Assembly (NCBI RefSeq): GCF_020251205.1
Contig: NZ_JAIWYX010000014.1
Coordinates: 1 to 64,000 of the forward strand
Source: Arthrobacter sp. M4
Lineage (GTDB): Bacteria; Actinomycetota; Actinomycetes; Actinomycetales; Micrococcaceae
Length of the DNA: 64,000 nt
Direction: 5' to 3'
The notes under the pieces were generated by a model, which was given only the letters and a program-made list of their open reading frames with translations, ran no database searches and had not been told where the DNA came from. A program made the position numbers and the translations under genes. Each line of letters starts with the position of its first letter. Within the stretch, counting starts at the first letter, position 1. This document shows, piece by piece, positions 25,438-33,403 of this stretch.

Positions 25438-25923
25438 GTGACCGAGACTTTGATGACAGCCGACGTCGATGCCGGAATTTTCCGCCTTCGCCGTGCCCGT
25501 CGCGACGACCTGCCGGCGATCCTGCGGATGCTGGCTGATGACCAGTTGGGTGCCGTGAGGGAGTCGACAGCGGATCTGGAACCATATGAGCGGGCCTTTG
25601 AGGCCATCAACGCCGACCCCTCCCAGTTGCTGGTGGTCGGAGAGCTCGACGGCGACCCGGTAGCCACCTTCCAGCTCACCTTTATCCCAGGGCTGAGCCG
25701 GCGAGGATCGTGGCGCGCGCAGATCGAGGCTGTTCGGGTGGCTGCGCCGGTTCGGGGCGGTGGGCTCGGTGAGGTGATGATCCGTTGGGCCATTGACGAG
25801 GCGCGGAGGCGCGGCTGCAGCCTGGTCCAGCTCACCACCAGCAAGTCCCGGACAGCGGCGCAACGCTTTTATGTGCGTTTGGGGTTTGAAGCCAGCCATG
25901 AAGGGATGAAGCTGCGCCTTTGA
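25438..25923 (+). CDS. GNAT family N-acetyltransferase
   Basis: From GTG 25438 the 161-residue protein begins VTETLMTADVDAGIFRLRRA. It contains the acetyl-CoA-binding motif A: VRVAAPVRGGGLGEVMIRWA (R-G-x-G-L-G), and motif B around QLTTSKSRTAAQRFYVRLGF with the usual FY-x-R-LGF ending. An earlier in-frame ATG (25324) is less likely because the upstream part is not conserved-looking. Substrate unknown. It is followed by the MarR/efflux pair but separated by its operator region. Confidence 0.88.
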   Translation: MTETLMTADVDAGIFRLRRARRDDLPAILRMLADDQLGAVRESTADLEPYERAFEAINADPSQLLVVGELDGDPVATFQLTFIPGLSRRGSWRAQIEAVRVAAPVRGGGLGEVMIRWAIDEARRRGCSLVQLTTSKSRTAAQRFYVRLGFEASHEGMKLRL

Positions 25924-25954
25924 GCTGACCGTCTCCCTTTGTCAGTCTTGATTG

Positions 25955-25983
25955 TTAGGTAGCCTAAATGTTAGGCTGCCTAA
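25955..25983. promoter_or_regulatory. Tandem MarR operators immediately before the marR start
   Basis: Two near-identical palindromes, TTAGGTAGCCTAA (25955-25967) and TTAGGCTGCCTAA (25971-25983), share TTAGG/CCTAA arms and are 16 bp apart. The second ends one base before the ATG at 25985, so transcription must begin within or next to the sites. Binding by the MarR product would repress itself and the pump downstream. Confidence 0.75.
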
Positions 25984-25984
25984 C

Positions 25985-26449
25985 ATGAATCCCTCGCTCG
26001 ACCGGCCCGATGGCGACAACTCCGGCCTTGAACAGCTTGCCCAGGACTTCCGGGAAGCCATGCGGCGGGCAGTGTACTTGGTGCGGCGATTGGATGCGGA
26101 CGGTGAACTTGCCACCACTCAGCTCAGCACCCTGAAGATGCTCGGCACCGAAGGCCTGCGAGTTGGGGACATTGCACGCAACCTGGGTGTCAAAGTGCCT
26201 AGTGCCACCGAACAAATCATCAAACTCGAACGACTCGGCCTGGCCATCCGCCGCCCAGACCCGGACGACTCCCGCGCCGTGCGCGTTGTGATTACCGACG
26301 ACGGCTTGGCCGCCGTCGCTGCTGCCGACCGCCGTCGAAACGCGAAGTTGGCCGGCGCGCTCAGCAAGCTGTCCGACGTCGAGCGCGCCAGATTAGCCGA
26401 CGCCCTGCCTGTCATTACGCGGATCGGTGGCGCTCTGGGTCCTGAGTAG
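25985..26449 (+). CDS. MarR-family transcriptional regulator
   Basis: The 154-residue protein has a winged helix: LATTQLSTLKMLGTEGLRVG, DIARNLGVKVPSATEQIIKL and RRPDPDDSRAVRVVITDDGL, the last being the MarR wing with its conserved D-x-R. The start at 25985 is chosen because upstream DNA is the operator pair; the mRNA may be leaderless or nearly so. The downstream MFS pump (68 bp away) is the likely target, induced by a toxic ligand. Confidence 0.9.
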   Translation: MNPSLDRPDGDNSGLEQLAQDFREAMRRAVYLVRRLDADGELATTQLSTLKMLGTEGLRVGDIARNLGVKVPSATEQIIKLERLGLAIRRPDPDDSRAVRVVITDDGLAAVAAADRRRNAKLAGALSKLSDVERARLADALPVITRIGGALGPE

Positions 26450-26517
26450 CGCGCGCAAAGCAGCCCGTTCCCAGCAATCCGCCAGCCAGCCCCGCAATTG
26501 CCCTGAAGGAGACAAAC

Positions 26518-27786
26518 ATGAGCCGCGAACCAGCGGACACCACCACCGTGGAGAATCTGGACGCCCACTCAACCGCAGAGCACGCACCCACTCCTTCGGC
26601 AACCCTCGCGGCTGAACGCGCGTCCTTCCTAAAACAACCCAAGGCAGTCTGGGCAACGGCTCTTGCCGCTGTGTTCGCGTTTATGGGCATCGGATTGGTC
26701 GATCCGATCCTCCCGGCGATCGCCGTGAACCTCGACGCCACGCCCAGCCAGGTGTCACTGCTGTTCACCAGCTACTTTCTGGTTACCGCCGTTGCGATGC
26801 TGATCACCGGCTTTGTGTCCTCCCGCATCGGGGGCAAGAAGACTCTGTTGGTGGGTCTGGCATTCATTGTGGTGTTTGCGTCCCTGTCGGGACTGTCGGG
26901 CAGCGTTGAGGCGCTGGTTGGCTTCCGCGCAGGGTGGGGCCTTGGCAACGCGATGTTCGTGGCCACTGCCCTCGCGGTGATTGTCGGCGTCGCCAGTGGC
27001 GGAACGGCAACCGCCATCATCCTGTACGAGGCCGCCCTGGGCTTGGGCATCTCGCTTGGTCCGTTGCTTGGCGCCTTGCTGGGCGGTTGGCAATGGCGGG
27101 CGCCGTTCTTCGGAACGGCCGCGCTGATGGCGGCAGCATTTATCGCCCTCCTGACGTTGTTGCCCTCGACGCCGGCGCCAGCCAAAAAGGCACGCCTCCG
27201 CGATCCGTTGCTCGCCCTGGGACACAATGGCCTGCGTGCCACGGCAGCCAGCGCACTGTTTTACAACTACGGATTCTTCACGATCCTTGCGTTTACTCCC
27301 TTTATTCTCGGCATGGACGCCTACGGCATCGGCGCTGTGTTCTTCGGTTGGGGTGTCGCCGTCGCTGTGTTCTCGGTATTCGTCGCGCCGCTGCTGCAGA
27401 ACAGATTTGGAGTCGTCAAGAGCCTCATCGGCACATTGGTCCTCCTTGCGCTCGACCTGCTGGGGCTGGCTTTCGCCGCGGGGCAGTCAGTACCTGCCGT
27501 CGTCGCGCTGGTCATTGCGGCTGGCGCCCTGCTCGGGATCAACAACACGCTGTATACCGAGTTGGCAATGGGAGTCTCCGATTCGCCCCGCCCCGTGGCA
27601 TCGGCGGGTTACAACTTTGTGCGGTGGATGGGTGGAGCCTTGGCACCGTACCTGGCTGCGCAGCTTGGCGAACACTTCGGACCGCAGTTGCCGTTCGCTG
27701 CTGGTGCCACTGCCATGGTGGTAGGAGCGGGCATCGCATTCGGTGGCCGCCGCTACCTTTCGGCGCACGAGCCACATGGGGTTTAG
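26518..27786 (+). CDS. MFS drug-efflux transporter
   Basis: The 422-residue protein has a ~40-residue cytoplasmic leader, then twelve predicted helices beginning AVWATALAAVFAFMGIGLVD and VDPILPAIAVNLDATPSQVS, the DHA1 efflux pattern. The loop SSRIGGKKTLLVGLAFIVVF corresponds to MFS motif A. The ribosome site AAGGAGACAAAC is strong. Its position behind an autoregulated marR suggests antibiotic or phenolic efflux. Confidence 0.88.
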   Translation: MSREPADTTTVENLDAHSTAEHAPTPSATLAAERASFLKQPKAVWATALAAVFAFMGIGLVDPILPAIAVNLDATPSQVSLLFTSYFLVTAVAMLITGFVSSRIGGKKTLLVGLAFIVVFASLSGLSGSVEALVGFRAGWGLGNAMFVATALAVIVGVASGGTATAIILYEAALGLGISLGPLLGALLGGWQWRAPFFGTAALMAAAFIALLTLLPSTPAPAKKARLRDPLLALGHNGLRATAASALFYNYGFFTILAFTPFILGMDAYGIGAVFFGWGVAVAVFSVFVAPLLQNRFGVVKSLIGTLVLLALDLLGLAFAAGQSVPAVVALVIAAGALLGINNTLYTELAMGVSDSPRPVASAGYNFVRWMGGALAPYLAAQLGEHFGPQLPFAAGATAMVVGAGIAFGGRRYLSAHEPHGV

Positions 27787-28064
27787 TTAGCTTGGATTCC
27801 AACGGGGCACTCATCTGCATGGGTCCTTTGGCGGAGTGCTTCCTCCCTTTGCCGGAAGTTAGGCGGGGGCGTTGAGGCCGAAGAACATGCGGGGAGCGTG
27901 ACGTTCCTAGCCGTTCAATTGCGGTCCAGCCCGTGTGGAAGAACATGCGTCCTTAACACCACTCAAGCGGACGTGTTGCTGCGGAGTTATGCACATAGCG
28001 GGGTTTGCGCACATACGGGTTTTTGGGTGCTGGGATCCGTTCGTGTGGGTGTGAGGGTTGATGC

Positions 28065-30632
28065 ATGGAACCGTTCGTGCAGCGTGACTCTTCCCGGGGC
28101 TCTGGTCCTGGTTTGGGTGCTGCGCGGATTCCGGATGCGGACGGGGTTCTTGCGTCGGGTTCGAGTTCGGGTGCTGGGTTTGTTGCGCTGGACGGGTTGG
28201 GGGTTGGTTCCGGTGCTGAACCTGCGGCTGGAGACGGTGTGGGGGCCGGAGACGGCGTGGGGTCCGGTTTCGGTGCTGGACATCTCGCGCCGCTTGGTTC
28301 GGGGGTTGGTTTTGAGCTGCTTGGGCGGTTGCTTGCTGATTCTGTGGAGCTTCGGGGGCAGGCTGTGGCGGAGGCGGCCGTGTTTGATGTCTTTGAGGCC
28401 GCTGATTTCGCCGGGCAGGTGGAGGAGTTGTCCCGGTCGGTGGAGTTCCTGCAGTTGGTTGCCGCGCAGGCGGTGGACAGGACCCGGCGGGAGGCGCTGA
28501 CGGCTGCGGCGAGGCTGGATGCGCCTGCGGGCTGGCGGACGGGGTGGACCGAGGCCCACGGCCCCGGCAATCCCGACGGCCCCGATAATTCCGCAGGCCC
28601 TGATGATTCCGTGGACGCTGATAATTCCGCCGGCCCCGATGATTCTGCAGGCCCTGATAATTCCTTGGGCCCTGGTATTTCCTTGGGCCCTGATGATTCC
28701 GGCTCGCGGGCGGCCGGACCGTCGGGGGACATCCCGGGCCGGGCCGCGGCAGAAAACAGCGGACCGGGGCTGCGGGAGGTCTCCGGGGACGGGCCTGGCC
28801 TGTCTCGGCTGGCTTCCTCGATGGCGTCCGCTGGCCCGGTATCCGCGGCGGTGGTTTCTGCTGCGGTGAGGGTGGTGGCGGATGACGGGTTTCGGACTGC
28901 GGCTGAGTTTTTGCGGGTGCGGTTGCGGATTGGGATCAGGGAGGCCAAGCGGCGTCTGGCTCTTGCCGGGGCGGTGCTGGATTCGCGGGGGATCGCAGGG
29001 CAGTTGGTTCCGGCGCGGCTTGGTGAGCTCGCCGGGGCGGTGGCCGCGGCGGAGGTGCCCTCGGCGTCGGCGACTGCTGTGAGTATGGCGTTGGAGAAGG
29101 TCAGGCATGTGGCCGAACCGGCTCTGTTGGCCCGGATGGAGCGGGCGTTGACGCGCACCGCGGCGGAGTCCGACCCGGATTTTGTGCACCGTGTCGCTCA
29201 GCGCTGGGTGGATGCGGTGGACCAGGATGGTGCCGAGCCTGGTGAGGAGGAACTGCGCCGCCGTCAGGGCTGGTTCCTGCGCCGGTCGTACCGGGGTTTG
29301 CAGCACATCGAGATCTTCGCCACGCCTGAGCAGTTCGAAACCCTCGCCACCGTGATCAGCACCGCCACCAATCCCAGACTCCGCGCGAACGGCACCGGCA
29401 GCACCGGCAGCACCGGCGGGCCCGGCCAGGCCGCGGCGGGGAAGGCCGCGGCGGGCAACGCCTGCGCGGGCCAGGAAGCGTGGAGCGGGGATAAGGCAGC
29501 CCAGGCCACTGCGGCAGAGGATCAGACAGCCCCTGACGCTTCCGGCCCAGCTTCCGCGGGCCCAGCTCCCGCGGGCGGGGCTTCGGCGGGCTCTGAATCC
29601 ACAGACCACGCATCCGCCGGCAGGGAATCGGCGGACACAGCTTCCGCGGGTCGGGAGGGGCAGGCAGCCGGGGTGAACAGCGTACTTCCGTCCGCGATCG
29701 CCCCGCACGGTGCGGTGACGGCGTCAGCCAACGAGAGCGGCGCGGCGGGTCGCGGCGATGGTGGCGGTCCGGTGCTGGACCGGCGCACTCAGGCCCAGAA
29801 AGCGCTGGACGCCGTTGTTGATGCCTGCGCCCTGGCCCTGGCCACCGGAAAGCTGCCCGCCCACGGCGGGGTCCGCCCGCAGGTCACCGTCACCATCAGC
29901 TACCCCGACCTCTACCGCACCCTCACCGGCACCACCGGGAACACCGCCACCAAATCCGGCACGGACACGCTCTCCGACACCACCGGAGGCTTGGGCACCG
30001 CCACCAACACGCGCACCACCGGCGGCTTGGGGACGGGCACGCTCTCCGACACCGCCGAAGGCACGGGCGCCGGCTCGGGCATCGCCGCTGGCTTGGGTGC
30101 GGCCACCGACACGCGTACCACCGGCGGCACGGCCAGCGGCCTGGGCGCCGCCATTGGTTTGGGCGCGGCGATTGGTGCGGGTGCCGCCACTGGTTTGGGT
30201 TCAGGTACCGGGACGGCGATGTTCACCGGCCCGATCACCGCCGCCACGATCCGCAAGATCGCCTGCAACGCTGAGATCATCCCGGTGCTGATGGGCTCCG
30301 AGGGCCAGGTCCTGGGCATCGGGAGGGCCAGCCGGATCTTCCCGCCGCACATCCGCAAGGCCATCACCGCCCGCGACATGGGCTGCGCCTTCCCGGACTG
30401 CATCCGCCCCGCGCACTGGTGCGAGGCCCACCACATCACCTACTGGTCCCGCGGCGGGGAAACCAGCACCGACAACGGCGTGCTGCTGTGCTCCCACCAC
30501 CACAAACTCATGCACAAGGAGCAATGGCGCATCCACGTCAAAACCGGCATACCCTGGTTCATCCCGCCACCCCACATCGACCCCCACCAAACACCCCGAC
30601 GAAACCACTACTTCCGACCCCTCCGGGCATAG
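28065..30632 (+). CDS. DUF222/HNH endonuclease-like protein with low-complexity inserts
   Basis: The 855-residue protein belongs to the abundant actinobacterial DUF222-HNH (13E12-like) group. The DUF222 core lies around residues 270-430 (FRTAAEFLRVRLRIGIREAK), and the C-terminal HNH module reads ARDMGCAFPDC, CEAHHITYWSRGG and NGVLLCSHHHKLMH, with the Cys pairs and His residues intact. Low-complexity runs occur near residues 20-80 (Gly/Ser/Ala), 165-215 (GPDDSAGPDNS-like), 445-580 (Ala/Gly) and 630-720 (Thr/Gly/Ala). Family members usually have 450-550 residues. Nuclease activity is inferred; role unknown. Confidence 0.85.
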   Translation: MEPFVQRDSSRGSGPGLGAARIPDADGVLASGSSSGAGFVALDGLGVGSGAEPAAGDGVGAGDGVGSGFGAGHLAPLGSGVGFELLGRLLADSVELRGQAVAEAAVFDVFEAADFAGQVEELSRSVEFLQLVAAQAVDRTRREALTAAARLDAPAGWRTGWTEAHGPGNPDGPDNSAGPDDSVDADNSAGPDDSAGPDNSLGPGISLGPDDSGSRAAGPSGDIPGRAAAENSGPGLREVSGDGPGLSRLASSMASAGPVSAAVVSAAVRVVADDGFRTAAEFLRVRLRIGIREAKRRLALAGAVLDSRGIAGQLVPARLGELAGAVAAAEVPSASATAVSMALEKVRHVAEPALLARMERALTRTAAESDPDFVHRVAQRWVDAVDQDGAEPGEEELRRRQGWFLRRSYRGLQHIEIFATPEQFETLATVISTATNPRLRANGTGSTGSTGGPGQAAAGKAAAGNACAGQEAWSGDKAAQATAAEDQTAPDASGPASAGPAPAGGASAGSESTDHASAGRESADTASAGREGQAAGVNSVLPSAIAPHGAVTASANESGAAGRGDGGGPVLDRRTQAQKALDAVVDACALALATGKLPAHGGVRPQVTVTISYPDLYRTLTGTTGNTATKSGTDTLSDTTGGLGTATNTRTTGGLGTGTLSDTAEGTGAGSGIAAGLGAATDTRTTGGTASGLGAAIGLGAAIGAGAATGLGSGTGTAMFTGPITAATIRKIACNAEIIPVLMGSEGQVLGIGRASRIFPPHIRKAITARDMGCAFPDCIRPAHWCEAHHITYWSRGGETSTDNGVLLCSHHHKLMHKEQWRIHVKTGIPWFIPPPHIDPHQTPRRNHYFRPLRA

Positions 30633-30827
30633 GAACCCCGAACGCGCGCCCCGACGGGTTCAACACCACCCACAACCCCTCCCCACCCCGGGCGGACCCG
30701 CCCCACAAAGACCAAGACCAGGAACTGACGCACGCCTGACGATGAAATCGCACCTCCTGAGGCACCGCACCTGCGACCGTGCGCGAGGTAATACCGACGG
30801 GGGGAGCGAAAGCTTGCTGACCGCGTC

Positions 30828-30974
30828 GGCGTCGTCGTAGCGGGCGCGCCGCCGACGGTCAATGCACCAGGTGGCGTCGCAGTGGTGCCGCGTCGCCGAT
30901 GGTCAATGCACCAGGTCAATCCACCAGCTGGCGTCGTAGCGGCGACCGCGTCGCCGGTGTACGACGGACCAGAT
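30828..30974. repeat. Three 44-45 bp imperfect direct repeats in a 500-bp gap
   Basis: Copies at 30828-30872, 30873-30916 and 30930-30974 begin GGCGTCG and end with a GACCAG/GCACCAGGT-like tail; the first two share GGTCAATGCACCAGGT exactly. They lie in the otherwise featureless 30633-31131 gap between the HNH gene and the leftward sugar transporter. I see no gene there. Confidence 0.7.
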
Positions 30975-31131
30975 GGCGGCAATTAATCCCGACTACGTTT
31001 GCGACGTTGTACCGATGCGGAGTAAGTAGCCCGCCCGGGACTGGAGCTGAACCCCGAAAGCTGGGGTGACAATAGGTCTGCGTCTCGGGGACCAGTTCAA
31101 TGCCAGCCCGACGTGGCTCCTTCCAGGTCGC

Positions 31132-32601
31132 TTAAGAGCGGACTTCCGTCGGGAAAGAACCCTTCGGCACAAACAACGTCTCGGCCTGCTCCAGTGACAT
31201 ACCGTTGGTCTCGGGAACCTTGAACTTCACGAAGAAGAATGAAGCCGCAGCAAAGAGTGCGTACATGGCGTAGGTCAGCGGAAGCGAGCCCGCCGCCATG
31301 ACCGGAAAGCTGAGTGTAATGGCGAAGTTGGCCACCCATTGAGCCGCCGCAGCTAGGCCGAGTGCACGGGCCCGAATGCGGGAGGGGAAGATTTCGCCCA
31401 GGAGAACCCAGACCAGGGGACCCCATGAAGCGCCAAAACTGACCACGAAAACGTTGGCAGCCACTAGGGCAACAGGACCCCAAGCACCCTGGAGTGAAAT
31501 CTCGTTCCCGGTGCCATGCGCGGAGCCGAAGGCCAGGGCCATAACACCTAGGGACAGTGCCATACCAATTGATCCCACCAACAGAATGGGCCGTCGGCCA
31601 ATGCGGTCCACGAGGGCGATAGCCACCAAAGTCACAAGGATGTTGGTCACGGATGTTGCAACCGAGATGGCCAGCGAGTCCTGCTCCTGGAAGCCTACGG
31701 CCTTCCACAGGGTTGTGGAGTAGTAGAAGATCACGTTGATGCCAACGAACTGCTGCAGAACGGACAGGATAATGCCGATCCACATCACGGCCTGAAGTCC
31801 CAAGATAGGTCCCTTCAGAGAACCTTTGCGGCTGGACAGGCGGTCGTCTTCAATGGTCTGGCGGATTTCCCGGATGTGCCGCTCAGTGTCGTCGTCGGGC
31901 ATAACGGTGTCGAACACCGTGCGTGCTGCATCGTCTTTGCCCTTCATCACCAGGAAGTGCGGAGATTCGGGGAGCCGGAATGCGGTCCAGCCGTAAACGG
32001 CAGCGGGTACGGCACAGGCAATGAACATCCACCGCCACGCCTCGATCCCGAACCAGAACTGCTGCCCGGCCCCGCCTGCAGACGATGCCAGGACGGCGTC
32101 GCAGAGCAATGCGGCGAAGATGCCGGTGGTGATGGCGAGCTGCTGCAGCGAGGCCAGGCGACCACGAACCTGCCTGGGTGAGATTTCGGAAATGTAGGCC
32201 GGAGCAATGACGGAGGCGAGCCCGATGCCCAGCCCTCCCACGAACCGCCAGAACACGAGATCCCAGACGCCGAATGCCAGGCCCGTGCCGATCGAACTCA
32301 CAAGGAACAGCACCGCACCGAGCTTCATGGCGGGGATTCGACCGTACCGATCTGCCACCTTGCCCGCCAGATACGCCCCGACAGCACAGCCGATCAGCGC
32401 AACAGCGACTGCAAAGCCGGTAACAGCCTCGCTCATGAGGAATTCTTCCTTCATGGCGTCCACGGCACCGTTGACCACAGACGAATCAAATCCGAAGAGG
32501 AACCCGCCGACTGCCCCCGCGACCGCGAGGCCGACGACCTTGGCTGTGACACCTGCCGGTTTGCCGTTTGGGGCAGGCTTTTCCGTCGTGGAAATGGACA
32601 T
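31132..32601 (-). CDS. Sugar porter family MFS transporter
   Basis: The 489-residue protein starts at ATG 32601 behind AAGGGAGAAC. Twelve helices with the sugar-porter signatures are visible: GGFLFGFDSSVVNGAV, KVADRYGRIPAMK (R-x-G-R-R-like loop), LQQFVGINVIFYYS in helix 7, and DRIGRRPILLVG. The C-terminus PETNGMSLEQAE is the family's PETKG motif. It should import a monosaccharide or polyol by proton symport. It is monocistronic, with a palindrome upstream at 32758-32785. Confidence 0.92.
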   Translation of the reverse strand: MSISTTEKPAPNGKPAGVTAKVVGLAVAGAVGGFLFGFDSSVVNGAVDAMKEEFLMSEAVTGFAVAVALIGCAVGAYLAGKVADRYGRIPAMKLGAVLFLVSSIGTGLAFGVWDLVFWRFVGGLGIGLASVIAPAYISEISPRQVRGRLASLQQLAITTGIFAALLCDAVLASSAGGAGQQFWFGIEAWRWMFIACAVPAAVYGWTAFRLPESPHFLVMKGKDDAARTVFDTVMPDDDTERHIREIRQTIEDDRLSSRKGSLKGPILGLQAVMWIGIILSVLQQFVGINVIFYYSTTLWKAVGFQEQDSLAISVATSVTNILVTLVAIALVDRIGRRPILLVGSIGMALSLGVMALAFGSAHGTGNEISLQGAWGPVALVAANVFVVSFGASWGPLVWVLLGEIFPSRIRARALGLAAAAQWVANFAITLSFPVMAAGSLPLTYAMYALFAAASFFFVKFKVPETNGMSLEQAETLFVPKGSFPTEVRS

Positions 32602-32757
32602 AGTTCTCCCTTTGGGAATGTTGTGTGGGAATGCGTGCAGGCTACGTCGGCTGTGTCCGACGAATGGGCGCCGGTGCACACGCGCTAAACAGTGTGGCAC
32701 GTCACCCGTGTGAACTTCCACTCAAGAGCTGCGCGTGACATTCATTCACTCTGTAAA

Positions 32758-32785
32758 CACAAAGTCTCCATAAAGACACCTTGTG
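32758..32785. promoter_or_regulatory. 28-bp imperfect palindrome upstream of the sugar porter
   Basis: The site has CACAA...TTGTG outer arms and GTCT...GAC inner elements, symmetric about 32771-32772. It sits about 160 bp ahead of the start codon. This is the size and form of a dimeric repressor or activator site. No regulator gene adjoins it, so the ligand protein is unknown. Confidence 0.45.
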
Positions 32786-32999
32786 CTAAGCTGTGAAGAG
32801 TCCAGCCTTCGAAGATATTCGTAATTCAAGCCGTTGGAATAAAGAATTGAACGCAAAGACCAGCGTCAGCACACTTTTTGTGAAGATTCATGTTCAACAA
32901 AGATGGCGGTCCCGCGTTGTCGATTGTTGCCCGCCGTTGGGCACAATCGCCGCCCGCCTGCCCCCGCAGGTCTCGGTGAAACGAACGAAAACTATCGAA

Positions 33000-33038
33000 A
33001 AAATAAAAATGGGAGGCAGGTATCAACCTGCCTCCCAT
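33000..33038 (-). terminator. Strong intrinsic terminator on the minus strand
   Basis: ATGGGAGGCAGGT and ACCTGCCTCCCAT form a perfect 13-bp stem (33009-33038, 4-base loop). On the minus strand it is followed by TTTTTATTTTTT. It is the only hairpin with a real T-tract in the window, located some 370 bp downstream of the DHA2 transporter's stop. It should end that transcript, leaving a repeat-filled 3' UTR, or end a separate small RNA. Confidence 0.75.
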
Positions 33039-33083
33039 AATGCGCCCTGCCAGAAGCCTGCCCGCGTGACGCCGAAGCTCCCC

Positions 33084-33345
33084 GGAAACCTCCTAGGCGC
33101 CCACCTGACGCGGACACCTCCGGAGGCCGCCCACCGGACGGCGCCCACCTGACGCGGACACCTTCGCGGATACCTCCGGAGGCCGCCCACCTGGTGCGGA
33201 AACCTCCGGAGGCCGCCCACCTGGCGCGCGCACCTGACGCGGACACCTTCGCGGACACCTCCGGAGGCCGCCCACCTGGTGCGGAAACCTCCGGACGCCG
33301 CCCACCTGGCGCGCGCACCTGACGCGGACACTCCCCGCGGAAATC
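33084..33345. repeat. Intergenic minisatellite with about 94-bp higher-order unit
   Basis: CCTCCGGAGGCCGCCCACCTG-like elements (20-21 bp) recur at least five times, organised into a ~94-bp unit present at about 33137-33230 and 33231-33324 with few mismatches, plus partial copies on both sides. The unit contains self-complementary CCTCCGGAGG. It lies between the DHA2 transporter stop and its terminator. Open frames through it are artefacts of the repeat. Confidence 0.8.
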
Positions 33346-33403
33346 TCGCCAGAGCCAGCAAACCCCGACGGCGGAACTCGCCTCGTGGGCCTCTCTAGCA
33401 GCT

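Noticed and set aside
30608..30982. 124-codon minus-strand frame between the HNH gene and the sugar porter
   Set aside because: Composition follows the 44-bp repeats and GC-rich DNA; no ribosome site or family.
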